Positions 6,193 through 15,431 of a DNA stretch of 64,000 bases are shown here, piece by piece. The notes under the pieces were generated by a model. That model did not search any database and was not told the origin of the DNA. It was given only the letters and a program-made list of their open reading frames with translations. The DNA lies in the NCBI RefSeq assembly GCF_001431295.2, contig NZ_LKAJ02000001.1, positions 682,001-746,000 of the forward strand, in the 5' to 3' direction. A program made the translations under genes and the position numbers. How positions within the stretch are numbered: position 1 is the stretch's first letter; the number at the start of each line of letters is the position of its first letter. Source of the DNA: Candidatus Berkiella aquae. Its GTDB lineage: Bacteria > Pseudomonadota > Gammaproteobacteria > Berkiellales > Berkiellaceae.

Positions 6193-7884
6193 TTAAGCTT
6201 CGGTCTTCTCTGATTGACGTAGCAATTGTTTCGCATTGGCTTTCGCTTGTGCTGTCACATCAACCCCGCCTAACATATGCGCAATTGCCTCGACACGCTC
6301 TGTTTGTGACAGGGAGGTTATTTCAGTGATGGTTTGCGATTCTGAGCGTTTTTTAACCACTTGTAGATGATTATCTCCACAGGCAGCGACTTGCGGTAAA
6401 TGGGTGACACAAAGGACTTGTGCATCTTGTCCTAAACGTTGTAAAGCTTTGCCAACCAGCGCGCCGACTTTGCCACTTATTCCCACATCGACTTCGTCAA
6501 ACACTAAACAGGGAGTCGCAACGAATTTTGCGGTGATTAATTGTAACGCTAAACTAATACGCGATAACTCGCCACCGGATGCGACCTTATGTAAGGGTTG
6601 TGCTGGATGACCTGGGTTGGCACTGATACCAAAACAAATGGTTTCATTGCCTTGCATATGCAGTTCATCATTATGAAAGGCTTGTAATTCAATCGTGAAA
6701 ATGGCACCTGGCATAGCTAATTGTTGTACACAAGCGGTGACTTCATGCGCAAGCTGTGTTGCGGCTTGTTTTCGCGCTTTCGTTAATTGCAGCGCGATCC
6801 GTTGATATTGTTTTTTCGCCAGTGCAATATCTTGATCTAATTGAGCAACCAGCTGTTCTTGATTAGCATATTGAGAAGCTTGTTGTTGTAACTGGCAAAA
6901 ATGTTGAAATAAATGGGTTGCTTCTACTTTATGTTTACGAGCAACTTCATGAATGCGTTCTAAGCGTTGCCCCACAGTATGTAATCTTTCGGGATCAATC
7001 TCTAATTGGCTGACAAAAGCAGTCAGATCATTTTGTGATTCTTGCAATTGAATGCTCGCATTTTCAACGCATTCAAAGGCATTCTTCAAGCGATGATTCT
7101 TTTCCGCTAAAGGGCGTAAAATAATTTCAAGTTGCGCTAGCCACTGTAAAATATTGCCCTCTTGGTCATTTTCTAATAAGGCTAACGCTTGTTCGCCACT
7201 TTCAACAAAAGTGCGAGCATGTGCTAGTTGATCGTATTCTTTATCGAGTAATTGCAGTTCCTGTTCGCCAAGTTGCAAATTTTGTAGCTCAGCAATTTGA
7301 TAATGCAGTAAATCAATTTTTGCTTCATCTGTTTGACTGGCATTTAGTAACCGCTGACGTTGTTGCAACAAATGATCATAATCTTTATAGGCCGTTTTGA
7401 CTTGGCTAACCAGGGCTTCATGTTGGCCAAAGGCATCTAACAAACGACATTGTTCCGTCGGTTTTAATAATAATTGATGCTGATGCTGTCCATGAATTTG
7501 CACCAAATATTCACCCAATAATCGTAGCTGGGTGCTGGTGACAGGACGGCCGTTGATGAATGCTTTAGAGCGACCGTTGGCATACAGTATTCGTCGAATA
7601 ATACAAAGTTGTGAGCCGTCATCATTACAAAGATCGAGATCGCTCAGCCATAAGATTGCACCGGACAGAGAGCTAACATCATAAGTAGCTGCAATTTCTG
7701 CCTTCTCGGCGCCTGGGCGAATCATCTGACTATCGCCGCGTTCACCAATAGCAAGCCCTAGGGCATCAAGCAAAATACTTTTGCCGGCGCCTGTTTCACC
7801 GGTGATAACCGTCATACCGGTTGCAAAATGAATATCTGCAAAGGCGACCACGGCGAGATCTTTAATGTAAAGATGTTGCAACAT
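6193..7884 (-). CDS. recN: DNA repair protein RecN
   Basis: This 563-residue SMC-like ATPase is full length. Walker A is GETGAGKS (residues 29-36). The middle is a long coiled coil rich in Gln and Leu. The C-terminal half has the ABC signature in ASGGELSRISLAL (about residue 437) and Walker B in CLVFDEVDVGISG (about 460), followed by the conserved THLPQVAA switch. RecN acts at double-strand breaks, holding DNA ends together for RecA-dependent repair. It starts two bases after the nadK stop, so the two form an operon. The nadK-recN pairing is usual in gammaproteobacteria. Confidence 0.96.
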   Translation of the reverse strand: MLQHLYIKDLAVVAFADIHFATGMTVITGETGAGKSILLDALGLAIGERGDSQMIRPGAEKAEIAATYDVSSLSGAILWLSDLDLCNDDGSQLCIIRRILYANGRSKAFINGRPVTSTQLRLLGEYLVQIHGQHQHQLLLKPTEQCRLLDAFGQHEALVSQVKTAYKDYDHLLQQRQRLLNASQTDEAKIDLLHYQIAELQNLQLGEQELQLLDKEYDQLAHARTFVESGEQALALLENDQEGNILQWLAQLEIILRPLAEKNHRLKNAFECVENASIQLQESQNDLTAFVSQLEIDPERLHTVGQRLERIHEVARKHKVEATHLFQHFCQLQQQASQYANQEQLVAQLDQDIALAKKQYQRIALQLTKARKQAATQLAHEVTACVQQLAMPGAIFTIELQAFHNDELHMQGNETICFGISANPGHPAQPLHKVASGGELSRISLALQLITAKFVATPCLVFDEVDVGISGKVGALVGKALQRLGQDAQVLCVTHLPQVAACGDNHLQVVKKRSESQTITEITSLSQTERVEAIAHMLGGVDVTAQAKANAKQLLRQSEKTEA

Positions 7885-7886
7885 TG

Positions 7887-8762
7887 CTATGCACTCCAGC
7901 CCAACTTGCTACGCAGCGTATAATAATAATCATAGTCGGTAGGGTGCAAGAGCCGTAATTGTTTGCTTTTACGTTTAATCACAATTCTATCATCTGGTTT
8001 GGCATCAAAATGGATTTGGCCATCACAACTGAGCCTGGGATTGAGTAAACTATCTGGCATGATGTGTAATTCAATTTTGGCATTGCTATCGACGACAATG
8101 GGACGAGAACTGAGGGTGTGCGGATGCATAGGAACCATCACAATTGCAGCGAGTGAAGGATGTAAAATAGGGCCACCGCCCGAGAGGGCATAAGCCGTGG
8201 AGCCTGTGGGTGTTGCGGTAATTAAGCCATCAGAGCGTTGCCGATAAACAAATTGATCGTCAATGATGACTTGGAAATCCATCATTCTAGCGATATCACC
8301 AGAATACAGAACCACATCATTTAAAGCTGTCCCTGTTGAAACAATGTTATCTTCACGTACAAGCTGCATTTCGAGAAAGAAACGAAATTCTTCTTGGAAT
8401 TCACCCCGTAAGATGGGGCCAAGTGATTGGGTGAGTGCTTGGGGTGAAATATCGGTAAGAAATCCAAGGCGTCCTCGATTGACGCCAACCACAGGTACGT
8501 CATGATCAACCACCGAGCGTGCGGCATCGAGTAAGCTGCCATCACCGCCAACAACGATAACTAAGTCGCATAATGCGCCTAATTGCTCACGAGAGATGGC
8601 CTTGATAGGCAAACTGGGGGACATGACCTGGGCACAAGAGGCCTCCATCAATACCTCAATCCCTTGGGCTTGCAGGAATGTGACCAGTGAGGCCAGCGTG
8701 CTTTGTACCTCTGGATTAGCATGTTTACCTATCAAGCCAATGGTAGAAAATATCGGGGCCAT
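7887..8762 (-). CDS. nadK: NAD kinase
   Basis: The 291-residue product has the NAD kinase signature GGDGSLLDAAR (G72-G73-D74-G75), the conserved N-R-G-R-L-G-F-L-T segment, and the second-domain motif TPTGSTAYALSGGGPI (about residues 182-197). It phosphorylates NAD to NADP, using ATP, in the cytosol. Its length matches the E. coli enzyme. It is the first gene of the nadK-recN operon and is divergent from hrcA, with a 135-base spacer. Confidence 0.96.
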   Translation of the reverse strand: MAPIFSTIGLIGKHANPEVQSTLASLVTFLQAQGIEVLMEASCAQVMSPSLPIKAISREQLGALCDLVIVVGGDGSLLDAARSVVDHDVPVVGVNRGRLGFLTDISPQALTQSLGPILRGEFQEEFRFFLEMQLVREDNIVSTGTALNDVVLYSGDIARMMDFQVIIDDQFVYRQRSDGLITATPTGSTAYALSGGGPILHPSLAAIVMVPMHPHTLSSRPIVVDSNAKIELHIMPDSLLNPRLSCDGQIHFDAKPDDRIVIKRKSKQLRLLHPTDYDYYYTLRSKLGWSA

Positions 8763-8897
8763 ATCAATGCTCTCCTACTAACACAGCAAAACTCCCGCCA
8801 AGATGGGATGATCTTTAGCTATCAACCATTTAAAATGAAGGACATTATGAATTTAGGTAACCTTCAAACATAACCGTGGATAGCCACATTTTAGAAA

Positions 8898-9929
8898 ATG
8901 ACAGCAAATAGTATATCTGAACGTGCACAACTGCTGCTAAAGCATCTTGTTGAATTATACATCCGAGATGGCCAGCCCGTGGGATCAAAAACGCTTGTTT
9001 GCGAAGCGTTTCCGAGTTTGAGTACGGCTACCGTGCGCAAGGTCTTATGTGATCTGGAAGAAAAGGGTTTTTTAGCCTCACCCCACACCTCGGCTGGGCG
9101 TATCCCAACGACGGCAGGGATCCGCTTTTTTGTTGATAGTTTATTGTCGGTGCATCCCCTTGATGCTAAAGAAGCGAGAAAGGTTGAGGAACAGCTCGAT
9201 CCGTCACAACCCACCAATCATTTGATTGTGAATGCCTCCAATGTGCTCTCTGAATTAACCCACATGGTGGGGATTGTGACCATGCCCCATCGGGAGCATC
9301 AGATCCTGCGCCATGTTGAATTCTTGCCGTTAGCCGATTATCGCGTTCTTGTGGTGTTGGTTTTCAATGATCGCGAAGTACAAAACCGTATTATTGTCAC
9401 GCAGCAAAAATACACAGCGAGTGAATTAACCCAAGCCAGTAATTTTTTAAACCAGCACTTTGCTGGTAAAGATTTGTATGCGGCTCGTCAGGAGCTGCTG
9501 CAGTCATTAAGCCAAGATAGAACCCAAATGGATAGCTTAATGAAAGCGGTGGTTGATGTGGCAAGCCAAGCTTTTATCCCCAAAAAGCAACAAGAAGAAT
9601 ATTATTTAGCTGGTCACCAAAATTTAGTGACGCCTGGGGGTATTACACAGCTTGAACGGGTTTTCGATGCTTTTAAACAAAAGCAGCATATTTTGCAATT
9701 GCTCGATCATTGCTTACAAACCGAAGGTGTTCAGATGTTTATTGGCGAGGAATCCGGTTATGATGCCTTCCGTGAATGCAGCGTGATTACCTCATGCTAC
9801 AAGATTGACGGTGAAACCGTTGGGGTATTGGGGGTGATAGGCCCTACCCGGATGCGTTATGACAAAGTCATTCCAATAGTTGAATTAACAGCAAAAATAT
9901 TAGAAACACTCTTGAAACACGATAATTAG
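8898..9929 (+). CDS. hrcA: Heat-inducible transcription repressor HrcA
   Basis: The 343-residue protein matches HrcA. The N-terminal winged-helix domain includes LVELYIRDGQPVGSKTL (about residues 16-32) and LSTATVRKVLCDLEEKGFL, followed by SPHTSAGRIPTTAGIRFFVD. The central and C-terminal domains are GAF-like and dimerising, ending with VGVLGVIGPTRMRYDKVIPIV. HrcA represses chaperone operons by binding CIRCE inverted repeats (TTAGCACTC-N9-GAGTGCTAA). I see no CIRCE copy before hrcA, grpE, dnaK or dnaJ. Its target is therefore probably elsewhere, for example groESL. It precedes grpE by 67 bases, and the end of its coding region holds a sigma-32-like promoter. Confidence 0.95.
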   Translation: MTANSISERAQLLLKHLVELYIRDGQPVGSKTLVCEAFPSLSTATVRKVLCDLEEKGFLASPHTSAGRIPTTAGIRFFVDSLLSVHPLDAKEARKVEEQLDPSQPTNHLIVNASNVLSELTHMVGIVTMPHREHQILRHVEFLPLADYRVLVVLVFNDREVQNRIIVTQQKYTASELTQASNFLNQHFAGKDLYAARQELLQSLSQDRTQMDSLMKAVVDVASQAFIPKKQQEEYYLAGHQNLVTPGGITQLERVFDAFKQKQHILQLLDHCLQTEGVQMFIGEESGYDAFRECSVITSCYKIDGETVGVLGVIGPTRMRYDKVIPIVELTAKILETLLKHDN

Positions 9930-9938
9930 TCACCATAT
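9911..9938 (+). promoter_or_regulatory. Sigma-32 (heat-shock) type promoter for grpE
   Basis: CTTGAAA at 9911-9917 and CACCATAT at 9931-9938 are separated by 13 bases. This closely follows the RpoH consensus CTTGAAA-N11..16-CCCCATnT. It overlaps the last codons of hrcA and lies 58 bases before grpE. Confidence 0.65.
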
Positions 9939-9996
9939 GTACTTTTTACCCGAATGCGCAGCATTTAAATAAGATTAGCTTTGAGCGAGGTTAACG

Positions 9997-10599
9997 ATGT
10001 CAGACAATAAGAATAAGCCAGGAGAAGAAACCCCTTCACAGCGCTTTGAAGAAGATTTTCCAGTAGTTAACGACGATCATTTGCTTGCGCCTGATGATAG
10101 AACCGAATTACACGATCAAATCGATGTATTAAACAAAACCTTGAAAGAAACCCAGGCAAAAGCAGATGAAAACTGGGAACGTCTCGTTCGTAAAGAAGCG
10201 GAATTACAAAATGCGATAAGACGTGCTGAACAAGAGGTTGATAATGCACGTAAATTTGCAGTTGAGCGCTTTGCAGGTGAAATGTTGCAAGTACTCGATA
10301 GTCTTGATCAGGGTCTCGCTTATAGCCAAACAGAGAATATAACGGTTGATCATTTGGTGGAAGGCATTAAACTAACACATTCAGTGTTTATGAATGCAAT
10401 GGATAAGCATGGTATTAAACCTATCGATCCCGCGGTGGGCGAAGTGTTTAATCCCGCGTTTCATGAAGCTATTTCGATTCAACCAAGTGCTGATTTAGAG
10501 CCGAATCGTATTTTAGCGGTGGTACAAAAAGGGTATATGCTCCAAAATCGCTTACTGCGTCCAGCCCGGGTGGTTGTGACGAGTAAACAAGAACAGTAG
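9997..10599 (+). CDS. grpE: Nucleotide exchange factor GrpE
   Basis: The 200-residue product has the GrpE layout. It begins with a disordered acidic N-terminus and continues with a long dimerising helix (residues 40-85: DQIDVLNKTLKETQAKADENW then RAEQEVDNARKFA). The end is the C-terminal beta domain with the diagnostic VGEVFNPAFHEAI and VVQKGYMLQNRLLRPARVVV. GrpE releases ADP from DnaK and acts as a thermosensor. It lies between hrcA and dnaK and probably has its own heat-shock promoter at 9911-9938. Confidence 0.96.
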   Translation: MSDNKNKPGEETPSQRFEEDFPVVNDDHLLAPDDRTELHDQIDVLNKTLKETQAKADENWERLVRKEAELQNAIRRAEQEVDNARKFAVERFAGEMLQVLDSLDQGLAYSQTENITVDHLVEGIKLTHSVFMNAMDKHGIKPIDPAVGEVFNPAFHEAISIQPSADLEPNRILAVVQKGYMLQNRLLRPARVVVTSKQEQ

Positions 10600-10605
10600 T
10601 CAATC

Positions 10606-10631
10606 CTTGAATTGGCAAATTTTGCCCATAT
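10606..10631 (+). promoter_or_regulatory. Sigma-32 type promoter for dnaK
   Basis: CTTGAA at 10606-10611 and CCCATAT at 10625-10631 are separated by 13 bases, a good match to the RpoH consensus. It sits in the grpE-dnaK gap, 51 bases before the dnaK start, and implies that dnaK-dnaJ is heat-induced independently of grpE. Confidence 0.7.
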
Positions 10632-10682
10632 ATTGATGTAAGCATATTTGAATTTTATTAAAAAGCCTGGAGAAACGAAACA

Positions 10683-12641
10683 ATGGCAAAGAATGTAGTA
10701 ATTGGTATCGACTTAGGAACAACAAATTCCTGCGTAGCCATCATGGAAAATGGTAAACCTCGCGTTATTGAAAATAGCGAAGGTGATAGAACAACACCCT
10801 CTATTGTTGCATTTACAGAAGATGGTGAACGTCTTGTTGGGCAAACAGCAAAGCGCCAAGCAGTTACCAATCCTAAATATACCTACAATGCTGTTAAACG
10901 TTTAATTGGTCGTAAATATGACGATGCCAATTTACGTGATACGCATATTGCCTACAGTATTGTTCGTGCTGATAACGGCGATGCATGGGTTGAAGGTCGC
11001 AATAATGAAAAAATAGCACCACCACAAATTTCAGCACTTGTTTTAGCAAAAATGAAAAAGACCGCTGAAGATTATTTGGGGCATGAAGTGACCGAAGCGG
11101 TTATTACCGTTCCTGCCTATTTTAATGATTCACAACGTCAAGCAACCAAAGATGCGGGTAAAATTGCAGGTCTTGATGTTAAACGTATCATCAACGAACC
11201 TACCGCTGCTGCTTTAGCATTTGGTATGGATAAAAAGTCTGGCGATACCATTATTGCTGTTTACGACTTAGGGGGCGGTACTTTTGACGTCTCTATTATT
11301 GAAATTGCCGATATTGATGGCGAGCAGCAATTTGAAGTATTAGCAACCAACGGTGATACCCACTTAGGTGGTGAAGACTTTGACGATCGCATTATTCAAT
11401 ATTTAGTTGAAGAATTTAACAAAGATACCGGCGTTGATTTACGTAAAGATCCATTAGCATTACAGCGCTTAAAAGAAGCGGCTGAAAAAGCGAAAATCGA
11501 ATTATCTTCACGTGAACAAACCGATATCAATCTGCCTTACATCACAGCAGATGCTTCTGGTCCTAAGCATATGAATATCCGTTTAACACGCGCTAAATTC
11601 GAATCATTAGTAGAAGATTTAATTCAGCGTACTTTAGAGCCATGCAAAACGGCGCTCAAAGACGCAGGTAAATCAACCAAAGATATTAATGCGGTTATCT
11701 TGGTCGGCGGTCAAACCCGTATGCCTAAAGTACAAGCACAAGTTGAATCTTTCTTTGGACAAGCACCTCGTAAAGACGTGAACCCTGACGAAGCCGTTGC
11801 GGTTGGTGCTGCGATTCAAGGTGCCGTATTATCTGGCGACGTAAAAGACATTTTATTACTTGACGTAACACCACTTTCCTTAGGTATTGAAACCATGGGT
11901 GGTGTGATGACCAAGTTAATCGAAAAAAATACCACTGTTCCTACTAAGAAAAGCCAAGTGTTCTCAACAGCGGATGATAACCAAACGGCAGTAACCGTGA
12001 GAATTTTCCAAGGTGAACGCGAACAAGCGGCTGCGAATAAATTCTTAGGGCAATTCGATTTGACCAATATCCCACCCTCACCACGTGGCATGCCACAAAT
12101 TGAAGTGACATTCGATATTGACGCCAATGGTATTTTGCACGTATCTGCTAAAGATAAAGCTACCTCAAAAGAGCAATCAATGGTTGTTAAACCTTCTAGC
12201 GGTTTAAGCGATGAAGAAATTAACAAAATGGTTAATGAAGCGCATGAACATGAAGCAGAAGATAAAGAATTTGCAGAACTGGTTAGTGCTCGCAACAGCG
12301 CAGATAGCTTAATTCATGCTACTGAAAAATCGCTAAAAGAATTAGGTGATAAAGTAGAACCTAAAGAACGTGCAGATATTGAATCCGCAATGAGCGATTT
12401 GAAAGATATGCTGAAAAATAAAGACAATAAAGATAAAAAATCCATTGAAACGAAGACCCAACGACTCAGTGAAGCTTCCGCTAAAATGGCACAACGTCTT
12501 TATGGTGGTGCAGAAGGTCAAGCTGGACAAGCAGGTGCACAAGGCGCTCATCAGCAAGGTGGCAACCAAGGTGCAGGTGCGCAGCACAACGATGATGTTG
12601 TTGATGCTGAGTTTGAAGAAGTGAAGGATAACAAAAAGTAA
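10683..12641 (+). CDS. dnaK: Molecular chaperone DnaK (Hsp70)
   Basis: The 652-residue protein is a complete Hsp70. The nucleotide-binding domain begins [13 protein letters not shown] (about residues 8-20) and contains [13 protein letters not shown] and [13 protein letters not shown]. The linker is [13 protein letters not shown], and the substrate-binding domain has [20 protein letters not shown]. The lid ends in a Gly/Gln/Ala-rich tail (residues 605-640) and [16 protein letters not shown]. It folds nascent and stress-denatured proteins with DnaJ and GrpE. The TGGAGAAAC site precedes ATG 10683. A sigma-32-like promoter lies upstream. Confidence 0.98.
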   Translation: MAKNVVIGIDLGTTNSCVAIMENGKPRVIENSEGDRTTPSIVAFTEDGERLVGQTAKRQAVTNPKYTYNAVKRLIGRKYDDANLRDTHIAYSIVRADNGDAWVEGRNNEKIAPPQISALVLAKMKKTAEDYLGHEVTEAVITVPAYFNDSQRQATKDAGKIAGLDVKRIINEPTAAALAFGMDKKSGDTIIAVYDLGGGTFDVSIIEIADIDGEQQFEVLATNGDTHLGGEDFDDRIIQYLVEEFNKDTGVDLRKDPLALQRLKEAAEKAKIELSSREQTDINLPYITADASGPKHMNIRLTRAKFESLVEDLIQRTLEPCKTALKDAGKSTKDINAVILVGGQTRMPKVQAQVESFFGQAPRKDVNPDEAVAVGAAIQGAVLSGDVKDILLLDVTPLSLGIETMGGVMTKLIEKNTTVPTKKSQVFSTADDNQTAVTVRIFQGEREQAAANKFLGQFDLTNIPPSPRGMPQIEVTFDIDANGILHVSAKDKATSKEQSMVVKPSSGLSDEEINKMVNEAHEHEAEDKEFAELVSARNSADSLIHATEKSLKELGDKVEPKERADIESAMSDLKDMLKNKDNKDKKSIETKTQRLSEASAKMAQRLYGGAEGQAGQAGAQGAHQQGGNQGAGAQHNDDVVDAEFEEVKDNKK

Positions 12642-12650
12642 GACCCTTGT

Positions 12651-12710
12651 CCGTCATTGCGAGCGAAGCGAAGCAATCCAGAAATGGTTGTTTCGCTTTG
12701 TCACAATGGG
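12651..12710. repeat. Dispersed palindromic (REP-like) repeat between dnaK and dnaJ
   Basis: GTCATTGCGAGCGAAGCGAA is followed by an imperfect inverted copy ending CACAATGGG at 12710, giving a hairpin with a stem of about 23 bp and several mismatches. The motif CATTGCGAG...GAAGCAATCC recurs in the element at 13888-13976, so it is a dispersed repeat family. Confidence 0.7.
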
Positions 12711-12743
12711 AAATTAAAAAAGAATGGTTGAATAGGTTGAAGA

Positions 12744-13859
12744 ATGTCTAAACAAGATTATTATGAAGTGCTCGGTGTTTCACGCGGTGCCGATCAAGCT
12801 GAAATTAAAAAAGCTTATCGTCGTTTGGCAATGAAATATCATCCTGATCGTACTAAAGGCAATAAAGACGATGAGGAAAAATTTAAAAAAGCCACCGAGG
12901 CTTATGAAATCTTGATGGACAACCAAAAACGTCAAGCTTACGATCAATTTGGCCATGCCGGTGTTGATGGTTCACATGGTATGGGCGGTGGCCAGGGCGG
13001 TTTTGGCGATATTTTCAACGATATTTTTGCGGATATTTTTGGTGGTGCACAGGGTCGTTCCCGTGGCCAACCACGAGGCGCTGATTTGCGTTATGCGCTA
13101 GAAATGTCTTTAGAAGAAGCGGTACGTGGCGCGAATGTCACTATTCAAGTGCCAACCTGGGTCTCTTGCCAAAGCTGTCATGGCAGTGGTGCAAATAAAG
13201 GAAGCAAACCAGCCACTTGTCATAGCTGCCATGGTCATGGCCAAATTCGTATGCAACAAGGTTTCTTTTCACTACAACAAACTTGCCCAACTTGCCGAGG
13301 ATCAGGACAGATTATTTCTGATCCATGCCGTCCTTGCCGTGGACAAGGTCGGGTACAAGATGAAAAGAAATTACAAGTTAAAATACCTGCAGGCGTTGAT
13401 GAAGGCGACAGAATTCGTTTAACTGGCGAAGGAGAAGCGGCTCCCCAAGGTGGTATTGCAGGCGATTTATACGTAGAAGTTCACGTTAAAGAACATGCTA
13501 TTTTCCAACGTGACGGCGAGAATCTTTACTGCGAAGTGCCAATTAGTTTTATCACCGCAGCATTGGGTGGTGACTTAGAAGTGCCAACACTCGATGGGCG
13601 CGTTAAATTACATATCCCTTCAGAAACACAAACAGGTAAAGTGTTTAAAATTTCCGGTAAAGGTGTGCGTCCTATTCGAGGCCGAAGTCAGGGTGATTTA
13701 TTATGCCGTGTCGTTGTTGAAACACCCGTTGATTTAAATAAAAAACAAAAAGAATTATTACGTGAATTCGAAACCCATTATGAAGCGGGAAAAAATAGCC
13801 CGAGAGTGAATAAGTGGTTCGGAAAAGTAAAAGATTTTTTTGATAAAATGAAGTTTTAG
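12744..13859 (+). CDS. dnaJ: Chaperone protein DnaJ (Hsp40)
   Basis: The 371-residue protein is a type I Hsp40. Residues 1-70 form the J domain with the HPD tripeptide at 33-35. A Gly/Phe-rich linker follows. The zinc centre has four C-x-x-C-x-G-x-G repeats ([32 protein letters not shown] at about residues 145-210). The C-terminal substrate-binding domains include [18 protein letters not shown]. DnaJ delivers substrates to DnaK and stimulates its ATPase. It follows dnaK after a palindromic repeat that may modulate the relative level of the two transcripts. Confidence 0.97.
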   Translation: MSKQDYYEVLGVSRGADQAEIKKAYRRLAMKYHPDRTKGNKDDEEKFKKATEAYEILMDNQKRQAYDQFGHAGVDGSHGMGGGQGGFGDIFNDIFADIFGGAQGRSRGQPRGADLRYALEMSLEEAVRGANVTIQVPTWVSCQSCHGSGANKGSKPATCHSCHGHGQIRMQQGFFSLQQTCPTCRGSGQIISDPCRPCRGQGRVQDEKKLQVKIPAGVDEGDRIRLTGEGEAAPQGGIAGDLYVEVHVKEHAIFQRDGENLYCEVPISFITAALGGDLEVPTLDGRVKLHIPSETQTGKVFKISGKGVRPIRGRSQGDLLCRVVVETPVDLNKKQKELLREFETHYEAGKNSPRVNKWFGKVKDFFDKMKF

Positions 13860-13887
13860 AAAATAACGCTATTTGGCAATATTTTCG

Positions 13888-13976
13888 TCATTTCGAGGAG
13901 CGTAGCGACGAAGCAATCTACACTGATAACATGATGCTATTCCAAAATTGCTTCGTCTCTACGCTCCTCGCAATGA
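13888..13976. repeat. Dispersed palindromic repeat after dnaJ
   Basis: Two 30-base arms at 13888-13917 and 13947-13976 are inverted copies with 28 of 30 positions identical, separated by 29 bases. They share the CATTGCGAGG...GACGAAGCAAT theme with the repeat at 12651. The folded RNA would be a strong hairpin downstream of dnaJ and could act as an mRNA stabiliser or terminator; no T-run follows. Confidence 0.8.
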
Positions 13977-14048
13977 CAAGTAGCAGTTGTTGCGATTCAA
14001 AACCTTACCCTCCTAGTACGAGTAATAACTCATCTAAATCTGTCGATT

Positions 14049-14077
14049 TTGTCAAAATAACGAATCTTTAGTATGCT
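14049..14077 (+). promoter_or_regulatory. Sigma-70 promoter for dapB-yjbQ
   Basis: TTGTCA (14049-14054) and TATGCT (14072-14077) have a 17-base spacer and lie 32 bases before the dapB ATG. Confidence 0.55.
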
Positions 14078-14100
14078 TTATCCATCAATAAAAATGCTAA

Positions 14101-15335
<1,235 letters not shown>

Positions 15336-15431
15336 TACTGTAACTATATTGTCTGCCAGCGTGCTGTTTTTTTACCGATAACATTTAAAGTATTCTAAAA
15401 ATTCATTCGTGTAAAAGCACAGGATAATGTT

